A stretch of 64,000 bases of DNA, taken from Halopseudomonas pelagia CL-AP6 (GTDB taxonomy: Bacteria; Pseudomonadota; Gammaproteobacteria; Pseudomonadales; Pseudomonadaceae). The stretch's first letter is position 1, and each line of letters starts with the position of its first letter. Where the stretch lies: NCBI RefSeq assembly GCF_000410875.1, contig NZ_AROI01000002.1:62001-126000 (forward strand), given 5' to 3'. Under the pieces are notes generated by a model. It made no database searches. It was not told the DNA's origin and saw only the letters and a list, made by a program, of their open reading frames with translations. This document shows, piece after piece, positions 53,531-62,719 of this stretch. Made by a program: the position numbers and the translations under genes.

Positions 53531-55693
53531 ATGTGGCAGCGGAAGAAATTGGCCCTGACAGTCAGTCTGGCCATCGTTAGCATGACGGCGGCGGCAGTAC
53601 AAGCTGATGAGGCAACCGAGGAACAGCGCCAGCATGACGTGAAAGCCCTGGCACCCATGACCATCACTGGAGCCAGTCACCGCGCGGATGACGGCGTAAC
53701 CGAGGGCACTGGTGCCTACACCAGCTCCAGCATGAGTTCGGCCACCGGCCTGAGACTTGCGCCCAAGGAGACACCTCAGTCGGTGGCGGTGATTACCCGC
53801 CAGCAGATGGATGACTTTGCCTTGGGGGATGTTTCCGCAGCCCTGAGCCACACCACCGGTATCAGCGTCAATAAAGCAGAAACTGACCGGGTGTTCCCCA
53901 CGGCGCGGGGATTCGATATCACCCATGTGCAGATCGACGGCACGCCAATCGAAGCCCAGTTCAGTGTCGAGGGCGATTTTCTCGCCGACACAGCCATTTA
54001 TGACCGGGTGGAGATCGTGCGCGGCGCTGCCGGCTTGCTGAGCGGCGCAGGTAATCCGTCGGCGGCGATCAATCTGGTGCGCAAGCGACCCACACGTGCT
54101 TTTCAGGGTACTACCGCACTGAGTACCGGAAGCTGGGACAAGTACCGCGCCGAAACGGATGTATCTGGCCCGTTGACAGAAAATGGTCGGTTGCGCGGCC
54201 GCCTGGTCGCCGCTTACCAGGACAACAAGTCCTACATCGATTTTCTCGACCAGCAACGCAAGGTGCTCTATGGCGTTGGCGAGCTGGACCTGACCGATAA
54301 CACCACGCTGTCCGTGGGGCTCGATTACCAGCATCAGATATCCGACGGCAGCACCTATGGCGAGCCGGTACCCTTGTTCTTCTCCAATGGCCAGCGCACG
54401 GACTTTTCCCGCTCTACTACCACCGGGACTGATTGGACGGTCTGGGACAAGGAGCGGAGCATCTATTTCGCCGATCTTGTGCATCAGTTTGATAATGGCT
54501 GGACCGCCAAACTGTCGGCTAGTCACCTGGAGGGCGATTATTTCGGCCGCATGCAGTATCTCTCGGGGTACATGGACGAGGACACCGGCACCGGCTTCAA
54601 TACGTTTCTCAACAGCTTCAGCATCGATCGCAGCCAAACCGGGGTGAACCTGTTTGCCAGCGGGCCTTTCGAGATGCTCGGGCGTGAGCATGAACTTATC
54701 GTCGGCTGGAACCGCGCCCGGGAAACCAATGACCGGAAGTGGTATGACCCGCTGACCAATCCCGATCCGGGCAGCTTCTACGACTGGAATTACCCACGCC
54801 CGGTGTTCAATGAGCAGGCCTCGCGCTTCCGTAAAGCCGTCACCGATCAGTCCGGTTATTACAGCGCCACGCGGCTGAGCATCACCGATGCGCTGTCAGT
54901 GATTGCCGGGGTTCGGGTGAGCAACTGGGAGCGGGAAGAGTGGGTTAACAAGCAGAAGACCGACGAGTACCGGCACACGGATGAAATCACGCCCTATGGC
55001 GGACTGATTCTGGATATCAACGAAACTTACTCGCTTTACGCCGGGTATAGCCAGATTTTCAATCCGCAGTCCAATCGCGACGTTAGCAATCAGGTGCTTG
55101 CGCCGGTTGAAGGCACCAGTTACGACGTCGGTATCAAGGCGTCATTTCTGGACGACCGCCTGAACGCATCGCTGTCGGTATTTCGCATCGAACAGGACAA
55201 TGTCGCTGAGCCGGATCGCGTGGTCGATGGCGAGCAGCGCTATCGGGCTCGGGAAGGCGTGGTCTCCGAGGGCTTCGAGGCAGAGGTTTCCGGCGAGGTA
55301 GCGCCTGGTGCGCGGCTGTATGCCGGGTACACCCATCGCAAGGCCGAAGATACTCAGGGTCAGGCCGCTATGACCTACGAGCCCGAAGACATGTTCCGGC
55401 TGTCGGGCACCTACGATCTGACCGGCGGCCCGCACAATATTGTGGTCGGTGGCGCAGCCCGCTGGCAGGGCGATATTTACAAGGAAAACTCGGGGCCCAA
55501 CGGCGAAACCGCCAGGCAAGGCAGCTATGTGGTGCTGGACTTGATGGCGCGGCAGCAGTTGATGCCGGCGCTCACCGCCAGTGTGAATATCAACAATCTG
55601 CTCGACCGCACTTATTACACCACCTTTATCTACAACGGCGGTTTTTACGGCGCACCGAGGAATGCCGAGCTGAAGCTGCAATATGCCTTCTGA
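53531..55693 (+). CDS. TonB-dependent siderophore receptor 2
   Basis: A second receptor of the same subfamily, 720 residues. Signal peptide cleaved near VQA (23-25), plug with TPQSVAVITRQQMDD, YDRVEIVRGAAGLLSGAGNP and the terminal Phe motif (LKLQYAF). Clearly paralogous to receptor 1, probably a tandem duplication that diverged in ligand. No STN domain. 65 bases separate the two, so co-transcription is likely. Confidence 0.93.
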   Translation: MWQRKKLALTVSLAIVSMTAAAVQADEATEEQRQHDVKALAPMTITGASHRADDGVTEGTGAYTSSSMSSATGLRLAPKETPQSVAVITRQQMDDFALGDVSAALSHTTGISVNKAETDRVFPTARGFDITHVQIDGTPIEAQFSVEGDFLADTAIYDRVEIVRGAAGLLSGAGNPSAAINLVRKRPTRAFQGTTALSTGSWDKYRAETDVSGPLTENGRLRGRLVAAYQDNKSYIDFLDQQRKVLYGVGELDLTDNTTLSVGLDYQHQISDGSTYGEPVPLFFSNGQRTDFSRSTTTGTDWTVWDKERSIYFADLVHQFDNGWTAKLSASHLEGDYFGRMQYLSGYMDEDTGTGFNTFLNSFSIDRSQTGVNLFASGPFEMLGREHELIVGWNRARETNDRKWYDPLTNPDPGSFYDWNYPRPVFNEQASRFRKAVTDQSGYYSATRLSITDALSVIAGVRVSNWEREEWVNKQKTDEYRHTDEITPYGGLILDINETYSLYAGYSQIFNPQSNRDVSNQVLAPVEGTSYDVGIKASFLDDRLNASLSVFRIEQDNVAEPDRVVDGEQRYRAREGVVSEGFEAEVSGEVAPGARLYAGYTHRKAEDTQGQAAMTYEPEDMFRLSGTYDLTGGPHNIVVGGAARWQGDIYKENSGPNGETARQGSYVVLDLMARQQLMPALTASVNINNLLDRTYYTTFIYNGGFYGAPRNAELKLQYAF

Positions 55694-55702
55694 GCACAAA
55701 GT

Positions 55703-55728
55703 GCCGCCACTTTTTACGGGGTGGCGGC
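55703..55728 (+). terminator. Hairpin after receptor 2
   Basis: GCCGCCAC and GTGGCGGC form an 8-bp stem around a 10-base loop just past the stop; no T-run follows. Confidence 0.45.
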
Positions 55729-55837
55729 TGCTGGCTCGGCATTGAGTTAACCCCTCGCTGTTTTGGGTCGCCGACATAGGCTCACTGCCAGCACGATATG
55801 GCGTGTTGAACCTCCCATACCGTACAGGAGCACTGAC

Positions 55838-56119
55838 ATGATGCGGCTGTGCATGGACCTTTTACTTCGGGTGCTGGTGGCAGTGCTGGGCGGCTATGCG
55901 CTGGTCAATCTCGGCGCGGTGGCGTTCGCAACATTGTTGCCGCTGACCAGGGTGGACGCAGCGTTGATATCGATACAGATCAGCTTTGCGCTATATGCCT
56001 GTGCGGTGGTCTGGGTATTCAGCGCACGCAGCGCGTGGCGGGCGATTGCCGGTCTGCTTGTGGTCGCAACGGCGTGCATGCCGGTAGTCCTGTTTCAGAT
56101 TGATGGTCTGAGCGGATGA
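55838..56119 (+). CDS. DUF3649 family membrane protein (iron-uptake associated)
   Basis: 93 residues from ATG 55838 (ACAGGAG upstream) with three hydrophobic segments (about 10-30, 37-62, 65-85). DUF3649 proteins are small membrane proteins found beside siderophore receptors and PepSY reductases; the PepSY partner is missing here. Function unproven. Confidence 0.7.
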   Translation: MMRLCMDLLLRVLVAVLGGYALVNLGAVAFATLLPLTRVDAALISIQISFALYACAVVWVFSARSAWRAIAGLLVVATACMPVVLFQIDGLSG

Positions 56120-56266
56120 AAGACGGTTTCGTCAGTCTATGGCTGGCTTGGGCTCTGAAGCGGGCTTGGCCGCCGTAACGAGCTGTCATACATAATGGCA
56201 GAGCCTGTTTCGGGACCATTTCAGGCCCGCAGGTAGCACTATCCACCCATGAAAGGAGAACTATTA

Positions 56267-56647
56267 ATGCAAACACCCATTCGTTTATTCGCCGGTGCGC
56301 TCATCGTGAGCCTGAGCACTATAAGCTGGGCTGATGAAAGCTCGCGCATAGATCACTACAAGCCCAAGGCCTCGGAGACCCTTGAGCAGGCAGTAGAGAA
56401 TCTGAGTGAGTACAACAGCAAGCTGGCAGATATTCTGGCCAAGGATGAGCTAAGCGCGGACGACATGCATAATGTCCACGAGCTGAGCTATACGCTGGAA
56501 GAGGCTTTGAAAAAGATCCACACGGACCTGGCTGAGGTCGCGGATGTGCTCGAAGAGGTACACCTTGCCTCCGAACAATCCGACGCTGAGACCGTCAAAA
56601 AGCGCGGTCAAGCCTACCTGGAAGTGACGCGCACGGTTGTGAAATAA
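56267..56647 (+). CDS. Exported DUF6746-like protein
   Basis: 126 residues from ATG 56267, AGGAGA seven bases upstream. Signal peptide (MQTPIRLFAGALIVSLSTISWA), then a highly charged all-helical mature part (YKPKASETLEQAVENLSEYN ... YLEVTRTVVK) that looks like a helical bundle. Function unknown; the family name is from memory. Confidence 0.7.
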   Translation: MQTPIRLFAGALIVSLSTISWADESSRIDHYKPKASETLEQAVENLSEYNSKLADILAKDELSADDMHNVHELSYTLEEALKKIHTDLAEVADVLEEVHLASEQSDAETVKKRGQAYLEVTRTVVK

Positions 56648-56757
56648 GCGCGGTGGAATAAGCGCTGTGAAATACCGGCGCATGATCCAGGCGCGACTGA
56701 TTGTCAGGAGCTGACTAGAGTAGCTCGGGGTCAATCGCGCCTTTTATCAACCAGAGC

Positions 56758-56952
56758 TCAGTGAGCCGACTGGTGACTCTGCGGGGTGCCGATCAAATCG
56801 GGAAAGTCACACACCATTGCATGCAGTGCCTTGCTCTCCTGGTAGTCCTCGATTGCGCGCCGATAGGCCATGCGCTTCTTATCTTCCTGTTGGCGCCGTT
56901 GTTTGCGCACGTTGCCGATAGTGTCGTCCAGATTGTCTTGGTCAAAAGCCAT
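56758..56952 (-). CDS. Small hydrophilic protein (PA3496-like)
   Basis: 64 residues with a strong AGGAGG eight bases before ATG 56952. Rich in Arg, Gln and Asp (NVRKQRRQQEDKKRMAYRRA), with the pattern RRAIEDYQESKAL and a DFPDLI end. It resembles the PA3496 family, a poorly known pseudomonad protein; I am moderately sure of that link. Confidence 0.6.
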   Translation of the reverse strand: MAFDQDNLDDTIGNVRKQRRQQEDKKRMAYRRAIEDYQESKALHAMVCDFPDLIGTPQSHQSAH

Positions 56953-57076
56953 GCTGCATCCTCCTGGGTGGGGGCGGGAGACTCGGTAAGGTCTGATCGA
57001 GAAGCTTCAGCTTGTCCCGGCGGCATGACAGGTGAATGACAGGGGTGTTGCGTGGCTATGAATCTTGCTTTACCGC

Positions 57077-57460
57077 TCAGTGGTTCAAACGCAGCATCGA
57101 CAACCGCGCCTGCCAGTTGCCACCATTATGCCGTTGGCAGGCTTCTTCAGTGTCAAAACTGACATGTGCTTCTGCTGCACCCACGGCAATAGCTGCTTCG
57201 GTAAAGGCCTGGGCGGTCAGCTCATACATACGCTTACCCTGTCCGGTTTCCAGTGCCTGCGCCAGACTGGCCTGGGTGTCAAATACCCATACTACGTGCA
57301 GGTTGCCGGGTGACAGGTTGCGGTCACCCTCATGCGTCAGCCAGAGAAATCCGGGGATTTCCAGCTTGGCTGCCTCGCAGGCATGGGTCAGACTGCTGAT
57401 CAGGCGTTTTTCCGCCTGACTGCTCGGATCGGTATTTCTATTCAAAGGGCTCACTTTCAA
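57077..57460 (-). CDS. Conserved hypothetical protein, 127 aa
   Basis: Soluble protein with a probable alpha/beta fold (LEIPGFLWLTHEGD, LHVVWVFDTQASL, HVSFDTEEACQRHNGGNWQARL). Pseudomonads carry similar proteins sometimes mislabelled Fis-type regulators; no HTH is evident. Divergent from cdaR. Confidence 0.65.
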   Translation of the reverse strand: MKVSPLNRNTDPSSQAEKRLISSLTHACEAAKLEIPGFLWLTHEGDRNLSPGNLHVVWVFDTQASLAQALETGQGKRMYELTAQAFTEAAIAVGAAEAHVSFDTEEACQRHNGGNWQARLSMLRLNH

Positions 57461-57547
57461 TATCGGTTGAGGTATTTATCAGACCACTATCTAGTAAAAA
57501 AGTTTTTCGACCATTGTTATGCTCTGAAAGCTGAGCGGAGAGCATTG

Positions 57548-58669
57548 ATGATTGAATTGGACACCAGCCTGGCGCAGTACATCGTTGATCGTGCAATGGC
57601 CATCCTGCCGCATAACCTGAATGTCATGGATACGCAGGGCATGATCATTGGTAGCGGCGACCCGGCGCGGTTGCATACGCGGCATGAAGGGGCGCAATTG
57701 GTGCTGGCGAATCAGCGTGTGGTGGAGATCGATGCCCAGGCTGCGGGGTGTTTGCAGGGGGTGCGTGCAGGAGTAAATCTACCGCTGATGCATGAGGGAC
57801 GGTTGATCGGTGTGCTGGGCATCACTGGTGATCCGGAACAGGTCCGGCCGTTGGCCGAGCTGCTGAGGATGACCGCGGAAATGCTGGTGGAGCAACGTGT
57901 TTCGCATGCCGAGCGGCAGTGGCACAACCAGCAGCAGGAGACCTGGCTCACGCACTTGCTGGACGACGGCTATTCTCTGGGTCGGTTACAGACTGATACC
58001 GAGCATCTGCGACTGGCGCTAACCTGGCCTCGGCAGGCCAGTTTGCTGAGCATCACCCAGGCTGCCGCCGACAGCCCGGCGGCTCAGGCGCAGCTGACCA
58101 TGCAGATGCGCGAGCGGCACCCCCAACATGCGGTGCTGCCCCTTGGAACCAACGCCGTGCTTTGGTTGCGCTCGCCGATGAGTGCGACGGCTGATCATAC
58201 CTGGCTTGAGCAGGCCGACCGACGCAAGTGGCCAGTGCAGCGCCTCCATACCGCAGAACCCGTCTCCTCATTGTCCGACCTGCGTGAAGCCTGCCAGGCG
58301 CTGCTGGTCCTGCGCGACTTTGCGGATGATCTGGCTCTACCCCAGCGTTGCTTGGCGCTTGAGGATTATCGGCTTGCCGCGTTGCTGCATCGCCAACGCG
58401 AATCGTGGACGGTGCGGCAACTGCTGGAGCCGCTCGAACGGCTACGGCGGGCGGATTCTCAAAGCGTACTGCTGGATACGCTAGGAGTATGGCTGGCTCA
58501 CGGCGGCTCGACGCAATTAAGTGCGTCGCAACTCGGCATTCATCGCAATACGCTACGTTACCGATTGGAGCGTATCGCGCGACTCAGCGGGCTTGATCTG
58601 AACAGAGCGGATCATAGGACGCAACTCACTCTCAGCATGATGTTGCAAGCTGAGCTCCCATCAAGGTAA
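57548..58669 (+). CDS. cdaR: Sugar-diacid regulator CdaR
   Basis: Activator responding to glycerate or sugar diacids. 373 residues from ATG 57548 (GGAG seven bases upstream). N-terminal diacid-recognition domain (about 4-135: LAQYIVDRAMAILPHNLNVMD), a middle GGDEF-like region and a C-terminal PucR-type HTH (LSASQLGIHRNTLRYRLERI). It precedes the permease and glycerate kinase genes it probably controls. Confidence 0.92.
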   Translation: MIELDTSLAQYIVDRAMAILPHNLNVMDTQGMIIGSGDPARLHTRHEGAQLVLANQRVVEIDAQAAGCLQGVRAGVNLPLMHEGRLIGVLGITGDPEQVRPLAELLRMTAEMLVEQRVSHAERQWHNQQQETWLTHLLDDGYSLGRLQTDTEHLRLALTWPRQASLLSITQAAADSPAAQAQLTMQMRERHPQHAVLPLGTNAVLWLRSPMSATADHTWLEQADRRKWPVQRLHTAEPVSSLSDLREACQALLVLRDFADDLALPQRCLALEDYRLAALLHRQRESWTVRQLLEPLERLRRADSQSVLLDTLGVWLAHGGSTQLSASQLGIHRNTLRYRLERIARLSGLDLNRADHRTQLTLSMMLQAELPSR

Positions 58670-58801
58670 TCGTGCGTGCGCACAGTTTTTTATCGATCAG
58701 GCCGCTATTTTATGGTGCTGATGCATAAGGATTTTGCGTAATTGCTGGGCGACAATGTGGGGCCGCATCCCACCCCTCAGACAATAATAAGGAGTACGGT
58801 C

Positions 58802-60160
58802 ATGGGTCTGGTCCTGATTCTGGTCGCACTGGTCGTCTTTATCGTGCTGGCGACCACTCGCCTCAAGCTGCATCCGTTCCTGGCCCTGCTTGCCGCCGCC
58901 TTGCTCGCTGGCTTTGCCTACCAGGTGCCGGCGCTGGAGATCGCCAAGCACATCACTACCGGGTTCGGCGGTATTCTTGGATATATCGGTATTGTCATAG
59001 CATTTGGCACCATTATTGGCGTGATTCTCGAGCGTAGCGGTGCGGCGATCACCATGGCGGAAACTGTCATCCGGGTGCTCGGGGAGCGCTTTCCCACTCT
59101 GACCATGTCGATCATCGGCTATCTAGTGTCCATTCCGGTGTTCTGCGACTCCGGTTACGTGATCCTCAATTCGCTGAAAAATGCTTTGGCGGCGCGGATG
59201 AAAATTTCCGTTATTGCCATGAGCGTAGCTTTGGCTACTGGTTTGTACGCCTCACATACCTTCGTTCCGCCCACGCCGGGCCCGATCGCCGCCGCTGGCA
59301 ACTTGGGTCTGGAGTCCAGCCTGGGCCTGGTGATTCTGGTGGGTTTGTTCGTGTCGGCTATCACTGCGTTGGCTGGCATGTGGTGGGCGAATCGCTTTAT
59401 CGGCAAGGATATTCCGCTGGAAGAGCACGGCGCGCCGATCATGGCGAGCGAAGACTACCAACAAATGCGCGACAGCTACGGTGTCCTGCCCAGCACGACC
59501 AAAGCTTTCGCGCCGATCTTCGTCCCCATTGGTCTAATCTGCCTCGGCACCCTGGCCAACCTGCCGGCCAGACCGTTCGGTGAAGGTTTTATTTATACCG
59601 TCATGGCCTTTCTGGGTCAGCCGGTGATCGCGCTGGCCGTCGGCTTGGGCCTGGCCTGCACGCTGTTGAAATCGAATAACAAGCGCCAGGAATTCCATGA
59701 CCGGGTTGTCGAGGGAATTGTTGCCGCAGCGCCCATCCTGCTGATTACCGGTGCCGGAGGTGCGTTCGGCGCGGTCCTCAAAGTAACCCCGTTGGGCGAT
59801 TATCTGGGTGAAACCTTGTCTGCATTGGGTATAGGGTTGTTTATGCCGTTCCTGGTCGCCGCCGCGCTGAAGTCGGCGCAGGGTTCGACCACCGTGGCGC
59901 TGGTGGCGACCTCGGCTCTAGTGGCACCGATGCTGGGTCAGTTGGGTTTGGACAGCGAAATGGGTCGGGTGCTAACCGTGATGGCTATCGGTGCGGGGTC
60001 GATGACCGTATCGCATGCCAATGACAGCTTCTTCTGGGTCGTCACCCAGTTCAGCCGCATGAGCGTCGCCACTGCTTACAAGGCGCAGACCATGGCTACC
60101 TTGATTCAGGGGTTAACCGGCATGCTGACCGTCTGGCTACTCAGCCTGATACTGTTGTGA
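58802..60160 (+). CDS. GntP family permease
   Basis: Gluconate/glycerate-type proton symporter with about 12-14 helices, 452 residues from ATG 58802 (AAGGAG upstream). Family motifs include IPVFCDSGYVILNSL, TFVPPTPGPIAAAG and AIGAGSMTVSHANDSFFWVV. Between cdaR and glxK, so glycerate or a diacid is the likely substrate. Confidence 0.9.
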   Translation: MGLVLILVALVVFIVLATTRLKLHPFLALLAAALLAGFAYQVPALEIAKHITTGFGGILGYIGIVIAFGTIIGVILERSGAAITMAETVIRVLGERFPTLTMSIIGYLVSIPVFCDSGYVILNSLKNALAARMKISVIAMSVALATGLYASHTFVPPTPGPIAAAGNLGLESSLGLVILVGLFVSAITALAGMWWANRFIGKDIPLEEHGAPIMASEDYQQMRDSYGVLPSTTKAFAPIFVPIGLICLGTLANLPARPFGEGFIYTVMAFLGQPVIALAVGLGLACTLLKSNNKRQEFHDRVVEGIVAAAPILLITGAGGAFGAVLKVTPLGDYLGETLSALGIGLFMPFLVAAALKSAQGSTTVALVATSALVAPMLGQLGLDSEMGRVLTVMAIGAGSMTVSHANDSFFWVVTQFSRMSVATAYKAQTMATLIQGLTGMLTVWLLSLILL

Positions 60161-61317
60161 TCAAGGCAATGAAGGTCATCATTGCCCCGGATTCGTTCAA
60201 GGAAAGCCTCAGCGCTAATGCAGTCGCTGAGGCCATCGCTGCAGGTTGGGCCAGCGTCTATCCGGATGCGGAGATCGGGCTGTACCCGATGGCCGATGGC
60301 GGCGAGGGTACCGTGGACGCGGTTTTGGCTGCGGCCGGAGGGGAACGGCGTGAGATGGTGGTGAGCGGCCCCATGGGTGAACCGGTCACCGCGTATTGGG
60401 GCTGGTTGGGCGACGGCCAGGCGGTGATCGAGATGGCCGCTGCCAGTGGTCTGCATTGTGTTCCCAGCGACCAGCGCGATGTTCTCAAAGCCAGCAGCTT
60501 CGGTACCGGCGAGTTAATTGCAGCTGCGCTGGATGCCGGTGCTACCCGCATCATTCTGGGGCTGGGCGGTAGCGCGACCAACGATGCTGGCGTCGGCCTG
60601 CTGATGGCTCTGGGAGCACGTTTTCTGAATAACCAGGATCAGCTGTTACCTCCAGGTGGTGGCGCATTGCAGGCGTTGCATCACATCGATCTGGATGGGC
60701 TCGATTCGAGATTGAATCGGGTGGAGTTCATGGTTGCGGCCGATGTCGATAACCCGCTGTGTGGTCCGCGGGGGGCTTCCCATATATTTGGTCCGCAAAA
60801 GGGCGCCAGTATGGAACAGGTGGAGCAACTGGACCGGGCCTTGGGACATTTCGCCGACGTGTTAGCGAGTACCATCGGTGTCGATCTGCGCAATGAACCG
60901 GGCGTTGGCGCTGCCGGTGGGCTGGGATTTGCCGCGTTGGCCCTATTGCACGCGGGTTTTCGTCCGGGCATAGAGTTGGTGGCGGAGCTATCCGGCCTGG
61001 CGCAGGCAGTTCAGGGCGCGGATCTGGTCATTACCGGCGAAGGCCGGCTGGATGGCCAGAGTCTGCACGGCAAAACGCCGGTAGGGGTGGCGCGCATCGC
61101 TCAGGCGGCCGGGGTGCCCGTGATCGCGCTGGCCGGTAGTCTCGGGGAAGGATATCAGCGGCTTTATGAAGCGGGCATTGATGCCGCTTTCAGTCTGACG
61201 CCCGGACCCATGGAGTTGAATGAAGCAATGGAACATGCAGCGCTGCAGCTGCAAGCCCGGGCCGGCGATATTGCTCGATTATGGCGGCTTGCAGGGGGCA
61301 ATTTTTCACAGGACTGA
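60157..61317 (+). CDS. glxK: Glycerate kinase (GlxK/GarK type)
   Basis: Phosphorylates glycerate to 2-phosphoglycerate. 386 residues with MKVIIAPDSFKESLSA, PMADGGEGTVDAV and GLGGSATNDAGVGL. GTG 60157 overlaps the permease stop (GTGA); ATG 60169 gives the tighter family start. Confidence 0.93.
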   Translation: MIKAMKVIIAPDSFKESLSANAVAEAIAAGWASVYPDAEIGLYPMADGGEGTVDAVLAAAGGERREMVVSGPMGEPVTAYWGWLGDGQAVIEMAAASGLHCVPSDQRDVLKASSFGTGELIAAALDAGATRIILGLGGSATNDAGVGLLMALGARFLNNQDQLLPPGGGALQALHHIDLDGLDSRLNRVEFMVAADVDNPLCGPRGASHIFGPQKGASMEQVEQLDRALGHFADVLASTIGVDLRNEPGVGAAGGLGFAALALLHAGFRPGIELVAELSGLAQAVQGADLVITGEGRLDGQSLHGKTPVGVARIAQAAGVPVIALAGSLGEGYQRLYEAGIDAAFSLTPGPMELNEAMEHAALQLQARAGDIARLWRLAGGNFSQD

Positions 61318-61342
61318 CAAGCTGCTTGCACTAACGCGGCCG

Positions 61343-61374
61343 GCCATCGGCGGGGTGCGAATCCCCCCGATGGC
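61343..61374. terminator. Hairpin between convergent glxK and dksA-like genes
   Basis: GCCATCGG and CCGATGGC pair with an inner GGGG/CCCC and a one-base bulge; could serve both strands. Confidence 0.5.
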
Positions 61375-61417
61375 GGATTTGAATTAGTCGTTGTTCATCT
61401 TGCCTGTCCGTCCAGCA

Positions 61418-61837
61418 TCAGTGCTCGCTCAGATGCTTCTCGCGCTGTTCCTGGCGCTCCTTGGCTTCAACACACAGGGTCGCCGTTGGGCGCAGTAATA
61501 AACGCTTCAGACCAATAGGCTCGCCGGTTTCATCGCACCAGCCATAGTCGCCCTTGGCCAGCCGTTCGAGAGCCTGGTCGATCTTATCCAGCAACTTTTT
61601 CTCCCGCTCCAGCATCCGCAGCTGCCACTGGCGTTGCTCTTCGTTACTGCCGGTGTCAACCGGATCGCTCTCCGGCTGGAATTCGCGCAGTGCCTGAAAC
61701 TCCAGTTCGATGCGCTCCTGCAACTCGCGTCTCTGCTCCAGCAGCAGGTCACGGAAGAAGCTTTGCTGCCCATCATTCATATAATTCGCTGCCGGTTCCT
61801 TTAGAAGCTGGTCGGCTGTGAGTGGTTGGTTATTCAT
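61418..61837 (-). CDS. DksA2-like (TraR/DksA) protein lacking two zinc cysteines
   Basis: RNA-polymerase secondary-channel regulator of the DksA family, 139 residues. Long coiled coil (about 24-97) with tip acids Asp58 and Asp61. The zinc-finger region has only Cys101 and Cys122; the other two ligands are Thr104 and Ala125. This is the pattern of DksA2 of P. aeruginosa, which works without zinc and replaces DksA under zinc shortage. The tip residue usually Ala is Gly63. It follows DUF2149, ExbB-like and CobN-like genes on the same strand. Confidence 0.85.
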   Translation of the reverse strand: MNNQPLTADQLLKEPAANYMNDGQQSFFRDLLLEQRRELQERIELEFQALREFQPESDPVDTGSNEEQRQWQLRMLEREKKLLDKIDQALERLAKGDYGWCDETGEPIGLKRLLLRPTATLCVEAKERQEQREKHLSEH

Positions 61838-61880
61838 TTCTGCTCTCTAACTATGAGTGTATTAGGGATCGCAATAGGGT

Positions 61881-62189
61881 TCAGCTTTCTGGCACGTAGA
61901 TCATGCGACCATCGTCCAGACGATAAGTTACGCCGGCCCGCGCACCTTGCCCTTGTCCCACTGCGCCGCTGGATTCATAACGGGTCAGTTCCTGGCCTTC
62001 CTTGATGGTGATGCGCATGTCCTCCTCACCAGGGTTTTCTATTACCACCACTCGATCCTGGGAAAACGGATTGAGTGGATTCTGGGCAATCACCACCATG
62101 AGTATGCCGATGATGACGAGGAACAGGTCGACCAGATTAACCACAGACAGCATGGGATCGTCGGCGTCATCGTTATCCAGAAAACGCAT
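61881..62189 (-). CDS. DUF2149 family membrane protein (ExbD-like)
   Basis: 102 residues with one N-terminal membrane helix (about 15-36, SVVNLVDLFLVIIGILMVVIA) preceded by a short acidic cytoplasmic end, and a small C-terminal domain. The topology and the Asp in the helix (NLVDLF) match ExbD/TolR-like stator partners. Its ATG overlaps the stop of the channel gene (TGATG). Confidence 0.85.
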   Translation of the reverse strand: MRFLDNDDADDPMLSVVNLVDLFLVIIGILMVVIAQNPLNPFSQDRVVVIENPGEEDMRITIKEGQELTRYESSGAVGQGQGARAGVTYRLDDGRMIYVPES

Positions 62190-62692
62190 CAGCTACACTC
62201 CTTGGCTGTGCGCTGACGTTCTAGCTGGCGCAGATCCTGTAGCAGCCAGCGTCGGCGGACGGTCAGAATGAAAAAGCAGATGCTGGCCGCCAGCAGCGCC
62301 AGAATCACCGCCGAGAATGCCGCCACCATATTTCGACCCACCTCACCAGCATCGTTGTTGCCTAGCGCCAGCAGTGCAGGCCCCATCGGGATCATGGTGG
62401 CAATCAAGCCGAGCATGGGGGCAGTGCGTGAGACGATGCGCAGCCATTCTAACCGCTGCATGATCCACAGTTCCAGATCATCGCTGGCCAGCAGCTCGCC
62501 GCCGTTCTGCCGGGCATGAGCGCCTAACGCATCAGGGTGTGAACTCCGGCGGCGTTGCCAGGCTTCGACGGTGAAGGCGCCCAGTACCACCAGCGCATAG
62601 GCTAGCGCCAGAGCAATCAACAGCATTACCGGGGCGAGGAACAGACGTGATACGGCGTACAGCAAGGTTTCAATATCGGTAAATAGGGTCAT
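62189..62692 (-). CDS. MotA/TolQ/ExbB family proton channel
   Basis: 167-residue inner-membrane protein with three hydrophobic segments (about 18-42, 88-112, 122-146) and the family block LRIVSRTAPMLGLIATMIPMGPAL. With DUF2149 it should form a proton-driven motor of the ExbB/ExbD kind. It sits 27 bases after the CobN-like gene. Confidence 0.85.
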   Translation of the reverse strand: MTLFTDIETLLYAVSRLFLAPVMLLIALALAYALVVLGAFTVEAWQRRRSSHPDALGAHARQNGGELLASDDLELWIMQRLEWLRIVSRTAPMLGLIATMIPMGPALLALGNNDAGEVGRNMVAAFSAVILALLAASICFFILTVRRRWLLQDLRQLERQRTAKECS

Positions 62693-62719
62693 GGGTTTCT
62701 CGAATCTTTCAATCGGTTG

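Noticed and set aside
53486-54691. 401-codon minus-strand open frame opposite receptor 2
   Set aside because: Covers the signal peptide and plug of a certain gene; no independent coding evidence.
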